NCBI GenBank assembly: GCA_030549775.1
Contig: CM060173.1
Location: 36,900,610-36,964,609 of the forward strand
DNA: 64,000 nt
Direction: 5' to 3'
From: Tamarix chinensis
Taxonomy: Eukaryota > Streptophyta > Magnoliopsida > Caryophyllales > Tamaricaceae
Shown here in pieces: positions 23,270 through 34,770 of the stretch. The position numbers and the translations under genes were made by a program. The notes under the pieces are model-generated. The model saw only the letters and a program-made list of their open reading frames with translations. It was not told the DNA's origin and made no database searches. Positions within the stretch are counted from its first letter, which is position 1; each line of letters begins with the position of its first letter.

Positions 23270-24190
23270 GGGTGAATACTAATATGGATCCAAAATTGCA
23301 ACAAGTGTTGAGAGAGTGTACTGATGTTTTTTCGGATGAGTTACCAAGTGGGCTACCTCCTTTGAGAGGTTTTGAGCACGCTATTGATCTTATACAAGGA
23401 GTCCCATTACGAAGCATATAGGTTCTATCCGGAGGAGGATAAGGAGCTACAGAAACAAGGGTGAGAATTGTTGGACAAATGCTATATTCAGGAGAGTATG
23501 AGTACATGAGGTGTTCTAGCTTTTTTGGTGCCTAAGAAAGACGGTATGTGGAGGATGTGTACTCATTCGAGAGCAATCAACAACATCACAATCAAGTGTA
23601 TATTTTTGATGTGAAGATTGGATGATATGTTAGATGAGTTTCATAGTGCAAAGGTGTTCTTGAAGATTGATCTTAGGAGCTACTATCATCAAATGAGAAT
23701 AAGGGAAGGGGACGGGTGGAAGAAGACCTTCGAAACTAAGTATGGGTTATATGAGTGGCTAGTGATGTCATTTGCGCTATGTAATACACCAAGTTCCTTT
23801 ATGAGATTGATGACCGAGGTACTTAGACCCTTCCTTGGATTCTTTTTTCTTGTTTTGATTGATGATATCTTTGTATACAACAAGAGTGAGTTCGAACACA
23901 TATAATACTTAAAGAGGATATTTGAAAATCTTAGAGAGGTGAAGTTATGCAATAAGTTGGAGAAATGTAATTTTATGATGAAGAGGGTGGTTTTCCTTGG
24001 TTATATTGTGAGTGGAGATGGTATTAGAGTTGATCTGTCAAAGGTGGAAGCTATACAAATGTGGCTTATTCCTATTAATGTCCACAATGTCTGAAGTTTC
24101 CATGGGTTGGCCTCATTCTATTAACGGTTCATTAAAGAATTCTCCACCATTGTAGCACCTATCACATAATTGATGAAGATAGGAGAGTTC
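23270..24190 (+). pseudogene. Chromovirus reverse transcriptase
   Basis: RT in several frames: LRECTDVFSDELPSGLPPLR (about 23305-23365), LVPKKDGMWRMC (about 23525-23565), [20 protein letters not shown] with the motif A Asp (23618-23680), [31 protein letters not shown] (about 23740-23800), the catalytic [11 protein letters not shown] (about 23850-23882), FLGYIVS (about 23995) and the thumb RFIKEFS (about 24121-24142). Polymerase aspartates are present in motifs A and C. FGLCNAP reads FALCNTP. Stops and frameshifts divide the gene. Compare the deleted copy at 31170-31630. Confidence 0.9.
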
Positions 24191-24239
24191 CATTGGAATG
24201 ATCAAGCAATAAAGGCTTTTGAAGACTTGAAGATAAAGC

Positions 24240-24660
24240 TCTCAAATGCACTGGTATTATATTGACCTTATTTTGATAAATTGTTTAATGCAACATGTGA
24301 TGCATGTGGTGTAGGTGTTGGGGGTTTGCTTTCACAAGAAAGGAAACCGATTTCTTTCTTTAGTGAAAAGTTGAGTGGTGCAATACTCAACTATTTGACC
24401 TATGATAAAGAGTTCTATGCTATTGTGCATTTTTTAGAGGCATGGAGCCATTACTTGAGACCCAAGCCTTTTTTACTTCACTCAGATCATGAGATCTTGA
24501 AGTATCTACATGGTCAAAAGAAGGTGAGTCCAAGACATGCTAAGTGGACAAGCTTATTACAAAAAAATGTGTTCTTTATAAGACATGTGGATGGAAAAGA
24601 GAATGTTTTGGCAGATGATTATCTAGGGGGACCATGGTACTTACCATGATGGATGCAAAG
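24240..24660 (+). pseudogene. Chromovirus RNase H
   Basis: The best-preserved domain of the element, with an open stretch of 122 residues from 24281. It shows FNATCDACGVGVGGLL with the first catalytic Asp, KPISFFSEKLSG, YDKEFYAIV with the catalytic Glu, WSHYLRPKPFLLHSDHEILK with the third acid in SDH, then RHAKWTSLLQ and HVDGKENVLADD. The ADALSR end expected in relatives reads ADDYLG. The LSG..LNY..YDKE pattern is typical of CRM/Galadriel-type elements. Confidence 0.92.
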
Positions 24661-25907
24661 ATTTTGGGATTCAATATAGTTAAGCGTCAATATGCCATGG
24701 ATGATGATTTTTCTATGATCTTAAAAGATTGCAAGAAACAAGGAAGTTATGGAGCTTATGTTCTTCAAGATGGATTCTTATTCAAACACAACAAATTATG
24801 TTTGCCCACGGCCTCAATTCAAGACTTACTAATCAAATAGGTGCATAAAGGAGGAATTGCATGACACTTTGGAGTTGTTGTAAGAGCATTTCTATTGGCT
24901 GAGAATACAAAAGGGAGTACAAGCCATGGTTCCTAGGTGTTCTTCATGCCAAAGAAGGAAAAGTTTCTTCCACAAAGGGTTATATGTGCCTTTACCCATT
25001 CCTACTCAACCATGGGAAGGTATTAGTATGGTTTTTATTTTGGAATTACCTAATACAAAAATAAGTATGGATTTTAATATGGTTGTGGTTGATTGATTTT
25101 CTAAGATGACTCATTTTGTTCTATGTCACAAGACCAATGATGCTACTTATGTTGCAGATTTGTATTTCAAGGAGATTGTGCGATGGCATAGGATTCCAAG
25201 GAGTATAGTTTCAGATAGAGATGTGAAGTTCCTAAGTTATTTTTGGAAGACATGATGGTACAAGCGAGGAATGAAGCTTCTATTTCGCACATCACATCAT
25301 CCTCAAACGGATGGACAAACCAAAGTCACGAATAGAACTTTAGGCAATTTTTTAAGGGCATTGATGAGTAAGAGTGCTAAGGATTGGGATGTCAAGTTAG
25401 CACATGCAAAGTTTGCTTACAACCAAAGTCCTTCCACTACAACAAGCTCCATTCCATTCGAGATAGTATATGGTATTAATCCATATATGCCGATTGATAT
25501 GGTACCATTGAAGACAGGTGAAGTGAAGAGTTATGATGCACAAGAGATAGTGGAGTTCATTCAAAAACTACATAAAAAAAATCAAGCATAATATTGAGAA
25601 AGTGTATGAAGTATACAATAGAAGAGCAAACAAGCATAGGAGTCAACATGTTTTTCAACTAGGAGATTTGGTATGGTTGCACTTGAAGAAGGAGAGATTT
25701 CCTGATCTAAGGAAGAAAAAGCTTATGCCAAGGGTGGATGATCCTTTTAAAGTACTTCAAAAGTTTGGAGAAAGTGCTTATGAGCTAGATTTGCTAGATT
25801 CATATGGTGGGGTATCAAGGACATTCAATGTTGGAGACATTAACCCTTATTATGGCAATACAAATTTGAGGGCAAATTCAAGTCAAAAAGGGGAGAATGA
25901 TGCATGA
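24660..25907 (+). pseudogene. Chromovirus integrase with GPY/F-like tail
   Basis: Integrase inserts the cDNA into chromosomes. Remnants of the zinc-binding N-terminus occur near 24840-24960 (VHKGGIA-stop-HFG, then CSSC). The catalytic core gives [17 protein letters not shown] (25078-25118), IVSDRDVKF (about 25208-25233) and HHPQTDGQTKVTNRTL (25294-25342). The catalytic Glu of the DDE triad lies in GQTEV in relatives but reads Lys here. The C-terminal part contains GDLVWLHLKKERFPDLRKKK (about 25660-25720), DDPFKVLQKFGESAYELDLL and RTFNVGDINPYY. The frame ends SSQKGENDA-stop, with its last codons inside the 3' LTR. No chromodomain is visible. Confidence 0.9.
25885..25897 (+). promoter_or_regulatory. 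Polypurine tract
   Basis: AAAAAGGGGAGAA immediately precedes the 3' LTR TGATGCA. It is the second-strand primer site and lies within the last codons of the pol frame (QKGEN). Confidence 0.85.
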
Positions 25908-26735
25908 AAAAACACTTAAGAATTGGCATTCATTATTATGGAACTAATTTTTATTTATTTTGAAAGGATATCCCACAAAATTAAAAACAAAATGGTGGTC
26001 ATATTGTTAGTTATAGATAAAACATACCATGCAAGTTACTAGGAATATACGTGCATATACATGGCATACATGGAGGGTATGGCTACGTGCATGGGGGGAG
26101 TAGAATGTAGCTTGGATGTGGATTAAATATATTGAATTATAAGCCATAGAACCCATGATTGAATTAGATATATTGAATTGAATTTGAATTCAAATTGCAA
26201 GTATTGCTATTGAATTTTGTGTGAGTTCATCCCAAGTTTAATCGAATATGTGTGAACGGTTAATCTTAAAACCCTTAATCTCTTCGTTTTTGTGAATTAG
26301 GGATTAAGTACAATCTTTATAAACTCCATAACCTAAGACATTATTAGCCATACTTATCATCCTAATTCATCACAAAATTGAAACCCTAATTTGCAAAACC
26401 CTAACCCTAATTGGCAAATTTGAAACCCTAACCTTGATTTTTAAACCCTACCCTCTACTCTCAAACCCTAATAATTGAATCATCACCTTCATTATCACAT
26501 CAGTGTCAAATCATCATCCTCATAATCTCAACAAATTCAAGTCACCTTCATCATTTATTCACCATCATCAAATCATCATCATTATTCTACCATATTCGAA
26601 TATCTACATTATTAATTCAATACTTTCGAGTCTTCTTCTTCCTAATTCCAAGATAATTGAGCATTAGTTTTACATATTTGAAAATTCCATATTCCCACAA
26701 AAATATTTGATAATTCCAATTTACCAAATTTGTCA
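25898..26735 (+). mobile_element. 3' LTR of the chromovirus
   Basis: Starts TGATGCATG and ends about TTTGTCA. It aligns with 20309-21328 along its length but lacks about 165 bp after CTTGGATGTGGAT, so the TATA-bearing part is damaged. The pol frame meets TGA (25905-25907) at the third LTR codon, where the 5' LTR has GGA. Confidence 0.85.
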
Positions 26736-27678
26736 CAACTTCCTAAAATAACATTGAGATCAACATATAAAAAAATCAAGGCCAACTTTCAACATTTCTT
26801 ATGTATAATACCGATGCTGCCTCTTAGTTACTATTTCTAAAATTAAGCCATTTATATCATAATTATGTTATGCACAATTAACAAAATGTCTTCATATATC
26901 ATGCTTATAGAATTTATAACTCAAAACACTTATACAACCCAACATTTACATATTTAACCCATAACAACCAAAATGCCCCTAATTCACCAAAACACCAAAA
27001 CACCAAAACAAATTCCTATTATAACTTAACCTAAACACTTTCAAACCCTATCTATTTATATATCAAACTTTATGTAAAAAAAACTCAAGGAATATGATGG
27101 TATATATAGATTTCACAAAATCTCACCAAAGACCACTTTATCCCTAGGGTTGAAATTCACTAATTACCCACAAAATTCAACAAGCATCCATAATTCAACA
27201 AGATTATACACAAACACACACAAATTAATAGCAACTGAAATATATAATGAACCTTAATTAAATACAAAAAAATCCACCACAAAAGTCATAGAGACAAAAA
27301 TCCTTAAGCCTCCAACACATCCAAACCTATCAATTTTTGACCCAATTCACTTATGATAATACTAAAACTAATTATCTCTACTCATCTATGCACTTATAAA
27401 GTAAATAAAATATATCATTATGCTCATGATTTCCTAACAAAGCCTAGAAAGGCATAAGAATGTATAATTTACATAGAAAACATAATAAAACCCAAAAACA
27501 TGATATCAAGGTAGAATGAAAGATCTCTAGATAAGCCAACTTTAATCATGATTTATAGGGATTAAAATATATTAACATGGATTAAAATAAATTAAAACAT
27601 TGTAACTAAGATACCTAATCTAAAGAAATGCATCCTTTTAAAAATTGCCTCCAGTATCTAAATATAAAATACTCTTAA
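26736..27678. other. AT-rich spacer
   Basis: No recognisable coding or transposon end. It has a short CACCAAAACA repeat near 26986-27010 and otherwise unstructured AT-rich DNA between two chromoviruses. Confidence 0.35.
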
Positions 27679-28541
27679 TGATGTAAGAGCATCTCAATCT
27701 CACTAATATTGAAGAATAAGAGTTAGAATACTTAGAGATGTTACCAATTGTTCTTGATGATTATAATACTTCCAATCTTTTGTTAAGTAACTCTTGTAAG
27801 TATTATATATATTTTCAAGATCAATCCATTAAAGATATGTAATGTACAAGACAATGGAACTACAAGGATTATAAGGTTATAAGACACAAGGCTTAGTTAC
27901 ATATGATTATTCAATGTATTACATACTTAGGTTTTTTTGTAGCTTTGTTATTTTATTATATACTTTATAATGTTTGTAATCTGTCATTGTAGTTATTATT
28001 TATGTAATATAGGTGTGCCCTCTAGTTGATCTTCGTTAATTAGGTTAGTTAAATGAGCTTGGTTAATAAAGAATAATCTAGGCCTGCATGTGTGTATATA
28101 TATAAGGTTTTTGTACACTCATAATGAACAACAATCAAGTGAATAATAATCAACATTAAGAGCCAACATTCAAGCCTCTTATCTCTTCTTCATCAATTGA
28201 GATTTTTCTTAAGAAGTTGAAAATGTTATCTAGATAAAACTAAGTAATTTCTCTTTTGAATTGATTTTATTGTGGATTAGATCAATATCAACCTACCAAA
28301 GTGAAACAAAACATTTATATGAATTTTTCATTTCCATAATCTTGGAACAAGATTTTTCTACCTAAGTTTCAAGATAAAAGGTCTTATCATGGATTAGATC
28401 AATATTAGCTTACCAAAGTGAAACAAAACATTTATATGAATTTTTCATTTCCATAATCTTGGAACAAGATTTTTCTACCTAAGTTTCAAGATAAAAGGTC
28501 CTATGTGGTAGAAGATTAATCATTCATTATCTTCCACATCA
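27679..28541 (+). mobile_element. 5' LTR of the second chromovirus
   Basis: TGATGTAAGAGC...CACATCA, aligning with 32246-33015. A TATA-like TATATATATAAGG lies near 28097. It is longer than the 3' LTR because it contains a 117-bp duplication (28274-28507). Confidence 0.85.
28274..28507 (+). repeat. 117-bp tandem duplication in the LTR
   Basis: Two head-to-tail copies, 28274-28390 and 28391-28507, both starting GGATTAGATCAATAT and sharing long identical runs such as CATTTATATGAATTTTTCAT. They differ at only a few positions, far fewer than the two LTRs do. The duplication is therefore younger than the insertion of the element. Confidence 0.92.
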
Positions 28542-28546
28542 AATTT

Positions 28547-28558
28547 TGTATCAAATCT
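28547..28558 (+). promoter_or_regulatory. Degenerate primer binding site
   Basis: TGTATCAAATCT, five bases after the LTR end. It resembles TGGTATCAGAGC with a lost G and A-rich changes, and has the same AATTT spacer style as the neighbouring element. Confidence 0.55.
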
Positions 28559-29689
28559 GGTCTTGGATTCAAATCATTGGGAGAAAAACTTCATCTTCAA
28601 GTTTGACATCAACAATATATCACCATTGGTTCTTTAGTAAGGTTATTGACCTTTCTTGATTGTTTTCTTTGAATCTTGATTGATTTTGTTTGAATATTAA
28701 ATACATTTGAATGTTATCAAGTAGGAATTGCATGGTGTAGATGAAATAAGATAATAATCTTGAATAGAATCTTGATTAAGTTCATTAAAAAGAATTAATG
28801 CAAAAAATAAGTTTTATGAGATTTCTTTTGAAAGTATAAAGAAGAAGATCATGTTTGTATGTTGTGTGTACTCTATTAGGATTGATATTATTCATTATAC
28901 ATGAATTATTAAATGTGTATGATAGTATTTTTGATGAATGATCACATGTAATGATAAATACATATGTTGAAATCAATCATGTATGTGTTTCTTTTGTAAC
29001 ACCACTTAGTTGATTTAGAAGTGTGTCGAGTGTTTGTGTGTTTTTATTAACTTTTGAGTCTTGTGTAGTCAATGGTTTTAGTCAAGTATATTTGTGGAAT
29101 AATCAATTAGATGAGCGTATAGTAGTGCATTGATTTTTACTTTGATAATATTACATGAAGAAACATAAAAATGTGCATGGTAATTGATAGCATGTTAGGT
29201 TGAATGAATGTAAACCTTGCTAAATTCTACATCAAGAACTTAGCAAGAAAGGTGTAAAGTGTGATAATTCATTTTTGTATGTGGTATGTGTGATTTATCA
29301 TTGTGTGTTTGGTTCATTGAAATCAAAATTTCCTATAATAATTGACCAAGGATTGAAGGGTGACCATTGTTTGGTTTAGCTTTCCTAACTAAAACCCTAA
29401 GGATTTTTTACTTGTGATTAAGTATGCTAGTGAGTCAAAATAAGGGGAACCAAAAGTTCAAGCTATGTTTGAGGCAATCTAGAATATATACTAATCTAAA
29501 TGCAACTAATGGTCAACTTAGGAAAATTCTAGTAATTCTAAAATAATTACAAAGAATAGAAACTCGATTTGAAAAGTATGAGTCAATCCAAAATATTCAA
29601 GAACAAAGGGAGTTCTATGGAGACCGGATGAAAAATATATTGAAACAAACTAATCTAGAAAGAGGAAGATAACTTAAATCGTGTGTAAC

Positions 29690-30540
29690 CCATGATGAAG
29701 AGTCATAAGGGAGTGGAAGAAAATGAAAGTTCTATGATTATTAACCAAAGCGTCATCAAAGAGAAGATAAAGGTATTAAACTTGATCTCCCTAATTTTGA
29801 TGGTAAATTCGATGTTGATTTATTTCTTGAGTGGTTACATGATTTTGAGGCTATATTTGATTTCAAAGATTGTCATGATGAATAAAAATGTAAACTAGAT
29901 ACTTTTAAGTTTAAGAAGTTTGCTAGGATATGACTTGATAATTTCAAAAGAACTTGAGAAAGATAAGGAAAATTAAAAATCAAATATTGGGATACACTTA
30001 AGAAGCATTTAAGGAAGAAATTTGTAGCTAATGAGTATGAGCAAGATAATCATATTAGATTGACTACTCTTGGAAAATGACTTCTAAGTGTTGAGGAATA
30101 TGTTAGGGAGTTTGAAATATTAGCACTTATATATGACATCTATGAGAAAAAGGAACAAACATATGTTAGATTTCTAGGCGATCTTAACCTGATGGTTCTA
30201 GATAAAGTTGAAACTTTTATATATGATTATCTTGATTATATGTTTAATATATATTTGAGATATGAAAATCAAATCAATTCCATAAAGCCTCATGCTAAGT
30301 AAATTTACTTTTTTCTACAAAGTACTACACAAGTACTCAAGCTATACATTATGGAATGGGTGCTTTAAACTCTACAAGTGTTGATAAGAAGAAAGTTTCT
30401 ATTCAAGAAGAGAAAGGTAAGAACAAGGTCAATGAGGTCTCTATAAGATAATGCTTTAAATGACTAGGATATGGACACTTTGCTTGTGAATGTCCCAACC
30501 AACGAGTTTTTTCCATATAAGATATTAAAGCTATGGAGAC
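29690..30540 (+). pseudogene. Chromovirus gag
   Basis: Broken gag. One frame reads LDLPNFDGKFDVDLFLEWLH then DFEAIFDFKDCHDE (29775-29882), then KCKLDTFKFKKFARI. Another gives AKVLRNMLGS-like decay of the conserved EEY..EFE block. The knuckle at about 30452-30500 reads CFK-stop-LGYGHFACECPNQRVF. The second Cys codon has become TGA, while the first Cys, the His and the last Cys remain. It is homologous to 21580-22530. Confidence 0.8.
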
Positions 30541-30659
30541 TTGTGATGAGCACCCTAAATTCAAGCCTATTGAAAACATTTCTAGTGAGTCAGATGAGAA
30601 GGAAAATGCTTTTTGTGTATTGGAAATAGTGGTTCAAGTCCAAGCCAGGGAGTAACCCA

Positions 30660-31108
30660 ATCAACGAGAAAAGATATTCAAAACTAAAGGAATAGTGGGG
30701 GATACAATTTGTCAAGTTATTATTGATAATGGGTCATGTACAAATTTGGATAATGAGAAGATGGTGAATGATTTGGGATTGAAGACAACACAAAATTCAA
30801 GGCCTTATTATATTCAATGGTTAAACAAAAACAAAGGATTTAAGGTAACTAAGCACAACGTAATCTCATTTTGAATTGATAATTATCATGATGATATGGT
30901 ATGCGATGTTTTACCTATAGATACATGTGGAATATTATTAGGTAGACCGTGGAAGTATGATAGAAGTTTTATTCATAATTGTATTACAAATGAATATATA
31001 GTTGAAAAGGATAAGAATAAGCATAAACTTAAACTTTTTAAATGTGATAATGAGAACATAATAAAGAATAAAAAGAGTTTATTTTTGCATGAGAAGGCTA
31101 TAGTATAA
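30660..31108 (+). pseudogene. Chromovirus aspartic protease
   Basis: Retropepsin remnant. The active site reads IIDNGSCTN (30725-30733 encodes DNG), where the functional motif is DSG. It continues as YYIQWLNKNKGFKVT, then MVCDVLPIDTCGILLGRPWK and YDRSFIHNC, open from 30896 to 31108. The GILLGRPW block is better kept than in the neighbour at 22690. A stop lies upstream at about 30872. Confidence 0.82.
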
Positions 31109-31169
31109 TGTTTTAAAGAAGAAGGTATTTGCTATGCTATGATTATTAAGTAATCCTTAACAATGGAGA

Positions 31170-31630
31170 AAAATAGAAATAATCCTTGATTAAATTAACT
31201 TACTCTTGAGTATCATGATGTGTTTCCTTATGACTTACCACCCAGATTACTAACTAAAAGAGGAATAGAACATGCTATGGTTTAATTCCTGGTGTGACTT
31301 TACCTAATTTAACTGTATATCAATGTAATCCAAAAGTGTCTAAGGAATTAGAAATATAAATACAAGAACTCATAGAAAAATAATATGTGAGAGAAAGCAT
31401 GAGTCCATGTTGTGTGCTTGCATTACTTGTTCTTGAAAAATATGTTACATGACTCTTATGTATTGAATCTAGAGATGTGAACAATATAACTATCAAATAT
31501 TAATTTCCTATATGATTAGATGACATGTTAGATGAATTATGTGGAGTGAAACTATTCTCTAAAATTTATCTAAGGAGTGGATATCATCAAATGAGAATAA
31601 GAGAAGGGGATAAATGGAAGACACTTTGGC
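31170..31630 (+). pseudogene. Chromovirus RT, N-terminal part only
   Basis: N-terminal reverse transcriptase: EYHDVFPYDLPPRL-like sequence (about 31210-31255), [27 protein letters not shown] (about 31517-31575) and [14 protein letters not shown] (31576-31620). Motif A reads IYLRS, so the catalytic Asp is Tyr. The palm with the xxDD box, RNase H and most of integrase are absent because the sequence passes straight into the end of the integrase core. Confidence 0.85.
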
Positions 31631-31635
31631 ATATG

Positions 31636-32390
31636 TTAGGTACATCTCATCATCCATAAATAGATGGTCAAAGTGAAGTGGATAATATAACTTTAAGAAC
31701 TTTACTACCAAGATTAATCAATAAAAGTACTAAATATTGGGATATAAAACTTACACATGCTGAATTTGCTTATAATAGGAGTCCATCTAGTTCAACTCAT
31801 TCAAGTCCCTTTGAAGTTGTCTATGGGGTTGATCCTTATTTATCTATTGATATGTTGTTATTAAGAAAAGGTAATATTATTAATTAAGATGATAATGAAA
31901 GACTCAAGTTCTTTAAAAAACTTCATGAACAATTTAAAAATAATATTGAGAAATCTAATGCCAAATATCACACTCAAGCAAACAAAAATCGAATTCAACA
32001 AGTATTTTTACCAGGAGATTTTGTTTGATTACACTTTAGAAAAGAAAGATTTTCAAACTTAATAAAAAAATTATTCCAAAAGATGATGGAACATTTAAAA
32101 TATTAGGAAAATTTGGAAATAATGCTTATAAATTAGAATTACCTAAATATTGTGGAGGAGTTTCTAGGACTTTCAATATTAGTAATTTGTCTCCTTGCTA
32201 TAGTGATGCTAATTTGAGCAAAAATTATTCTTTACAAGGAGAAAATGATGTAGGAGCATCTCAATCTCACTCTTATAATATTGAAGAACAAGAGTTAGCA
32301 CACTTAAAGATGGTTAAAATTGTTCTTGAAGATCTTAATACTTCTAATATTTTTTTAAGTAACTCTTGTAGGTATTATATATGTTTGTAA
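31636..32390 (+). pseudogene. Chromovirus integrase end, running into the LTR
   Basis: Starts at the end of the catalytic core: GTSHHP-stop-IDGQSEVDNITL (31640-31695), keeping the catalytic Glu that is Lys in the neighbour at 25320. It continues with YWDIKLTHAEFAYNRSPSSS, FEVVYGVDPYLSIDML, a broken GDFV-stop-LHFRKERF and RTFNISNLSPCYSDANLSKN. The final frame (32187-32390) crosses the PPT and stays open for 48 codons inside the 3' LTR, starting GENDVGASQSHSYN. That read-through resembles the frame in the LTRs at 20309 and 50712. Confidence 0.82.
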
Positions 32391-33015
32391 GATCAATCCA
32401 TCAAAGACATCTAGTTTACAAGCCAATGGCAGTACACAGATTCCAAAGTTGCATGGAATACAAGGTTACAAGATACAAATCTTGATTACTTATGATTATT
32501 TAATGTATTACATACTTAGGGTTTTGTGTAGCTTATTTTATTTTATTGTATACTTTGAAATGTTTGTAATTTGTCATTTTGGTCATTATATATGTAATAT
32601 AGGCATGCACTCTAGTTGATCTTTGTTAATTAGGTTGGTTAGATGAGCTTGGTTAATAAAGAGTAATATAGATCTACATATGTATACATATATAAGCTTC
32701 TTGTACATTCATAATAAATGGAAATCAAGTGAACAATAATCGACATTGAGAGCCAACTTTTGAGCTGTTTTTCTCTTCTTCATCATGTGAGAGTTTTCTT
32801 AAGAAGTTGAAGATTATTCTCTAGAGAAAGATAAGTGATATCTCTATTGAATTGATTTGATCTTAGATTATATGAATAAAAATCTATTAAAGTGCAATGA
32901 AACATTCATATGAATTTGACCTTTCCATCATCTTAGTACCAGATTTTTCTACCCAAGTCACAAGATAAAAGGTCCTCTATTATAGAAGATTAATCATTCC
33001 TTATCTTCTACATCA
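32246..33015 (+). mobile_element. 3' LTR of the second chromovirus
   Basis: Starts TGATGTAGGAGC right after the purine tract ACAAGGAGAAAA and ends CTACATCA. It aligns with 27679-28541 minus the 117-bp duplication. Confidence 0.85.
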
Positions 33016-33567
33016 TCTAATCTTCTCCTTGTACCCCTTCATCACCTAAAATATGAAGAGAACAAAAATAAATTATCATGAAAAGTTACTTATGGAATGA
33101 AGCATTTATTCATAAAGAATAGAATCTAACTTATTACCAAGAAAGTTGTTAGTAGAAAATGTATATCAACTTTAGCTGTTTGATATTTTGGAATGATAAG
33201 GAGATAATGTGGTACAAATTTTATTTGAGGAGAACCATTGCATTTACTACTAACATTCCCACCACTACATATGGCATATTTTTAAAAAAGGTATTTTGAT
33301 CTACATATTGTTGCACATAATCCTTGTTACAACAATCTCCTTAGAACTTTCCTACCTTTTTGTGAGTTCATCTCAAAAAAATGTGTCTCTTACCACCATT
33401 CTTGTGTTTTTAGATATATTAGTAAAAAATCTTACTAATAAAGATTATAATATGAGCTCTTAATACCATTATATGAAGCTATCATGTTAATGACTTGACC
33501 ACTTGCTTATTCTTCATAGTTTTCAACCTTTCATGGTAGTAGCATGCACTACGCCCTCCATAACTTT
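33016..33567. other. AT-rich spacer
   Basis: No domain or repeat boundary seen in either strand. Confidence 0.3.
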
Positions 33568-34623
33568 TGATGCAAGATCAAATGATAGACTTATAATTTA
33601 TTATTATGAAGCCTATTTTCCTTTTACCTAAAGAGGATACCCTACGAATTTGAAGACAAACGGATGACTACATTACTAGTTATGGATGAAACTTGCAAAA
33701 AAAAGTTGCTAGAGATGGAGGCATGTGCATGGCATGCATGAGATGCATGATAACATTTTTTATATTAATGGCATGTGTTTAGCTTTATTTAGTGTGTTAT
33801 TATTTTGTTAATTATTTTCATTTTGATTAGCTAGGGCATAAAATAGCTTTTTAAGGGGATTATATCTTATAGGTTTTATCTTATAAAACATTTCATGGGG
33901 GCCAATTAGATTAGATTTTTATTCCTAATTAATTAGAATTATCTTGTAATATTGATGAGGTGAAAATAGGCTATAAAATCCTTAGGGTTACACACTCATA
34001 TATAGCCAATTCGAATAAAAATACAAGTGAATCCTTATTTGAATATTGTGTGACTTCTTCTCAATTATAATCAATTCTATGTGAGTGATTATTATTAAAA
34101 CCCTTAATCTCTTTATTTTTGTGAATTATATGTTAAGAACTATCCCTAAACCCATATATAACCTATGCCAGTCCTCAACTTAAGCCCCCACTTTCAACAT
34201 AACATTCATCATCTTCAAATTTATCTTCAACCTATTTTTATTACTTAATTATACCTATTCTATATCTAAACCTTAGATAATAATACTATTATTATTATCA
34301 TACGTTCATCATCTCCATATCATACTTGAAATCTCTTCATCAAATCACCATCATTACAATCGTTCATCATCATCATCATCATCATCCCACATTTAAAACC
34401 CTAATATTAAACCCTAACCCTAACTCTAACCTATGAACCATATCACCCCAAAATCCTAAATATTCAACCATAATCTTTCTTAATATATCATTGCCGAATC
34501 ATTATCATCACATTCAAACCCTAACCGACTAATATTACCACCGAAATCATAAATCCATAAACCCTATACACATAAGTTTTCTTGGCAAGGATACCATTAT
34601 GTGTGGTTTTGTTTAGTACATCA
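33568..34623 (+). mobile_element. Chromovirus-type solo LTR
   Basis: Begins TGATGCAAGATC and aligns with the LTR at 20309: shared GAGGATA-CCCTA, GAAGACAAACGGATGACTAC, GGCATGTGCATGGCATGCAT and AAACCCTTAATCTCTTTAT. It ends at TACATCA (34617-34623), as that LTR does. No PBS or coding sequence follows. The flanks ACTTT and ACAGT agree at only three of five bases, so the boundary is probable, not proven. Confidence 0.7.
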
Positions 34624-34770
34624 ACAGTATATGATACCTTCTTTATCATCTTTTTTTCTGAACTAGACTATGTTAAATGCTTAGTGTGTGTTTGGTCTTC
34701 ATATATATTTTAGGGCATTTTATTTTCAATCTTATTATCTATATTGTCCCTTAAAAATATCAATTATTGT

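Larger units (their letters stand above)
20309..26735 (+). mobile_element. Decayed Ty3/gypsy chromovirus, CRM/Galadriel-like
   Basis: A structurally complete element about 6.4 kb long, in order: 5' LTR, PBS, gag, protease, RT, RNase H, integrase, PPT, 3' LTR. The LTRs start TGATGCA. The LTR pair differs by many substitutions and a deletion of about 165 bp in the 3' copy, so insertion is old. The protease-region (YSLQWLN, DDVLC) and integrase C-terminal (GDLVWLHL, RTFNVGDINPY) motifs match the CRM/Galadriel side of plant chromoviruses, and no chromodomain follows. The flanks AACAT and CAACT are not a clear duplication. All genes are broken, so it is not autonomous. Confidence 0.88.
27679..33015 (+). 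mobile_element. Second chromovirus, internally deleted
   Basis: Related to the element at 20309 but a different family: its LTRs start TGATGTA and end ACATCA. Order: 5' LTR, PBS, gag, protease, start of RT, then directly the end of the integrase core, PPT and 3' LTR. About 1.6 kb between RT and IN is missing compared with the neighbour. The flanks CTTAA (27674-27678) and TCTAA (33016-33020) are similar but not identical. All genes carry stops. It is 5.3 kb long. Confidence 0.85.
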
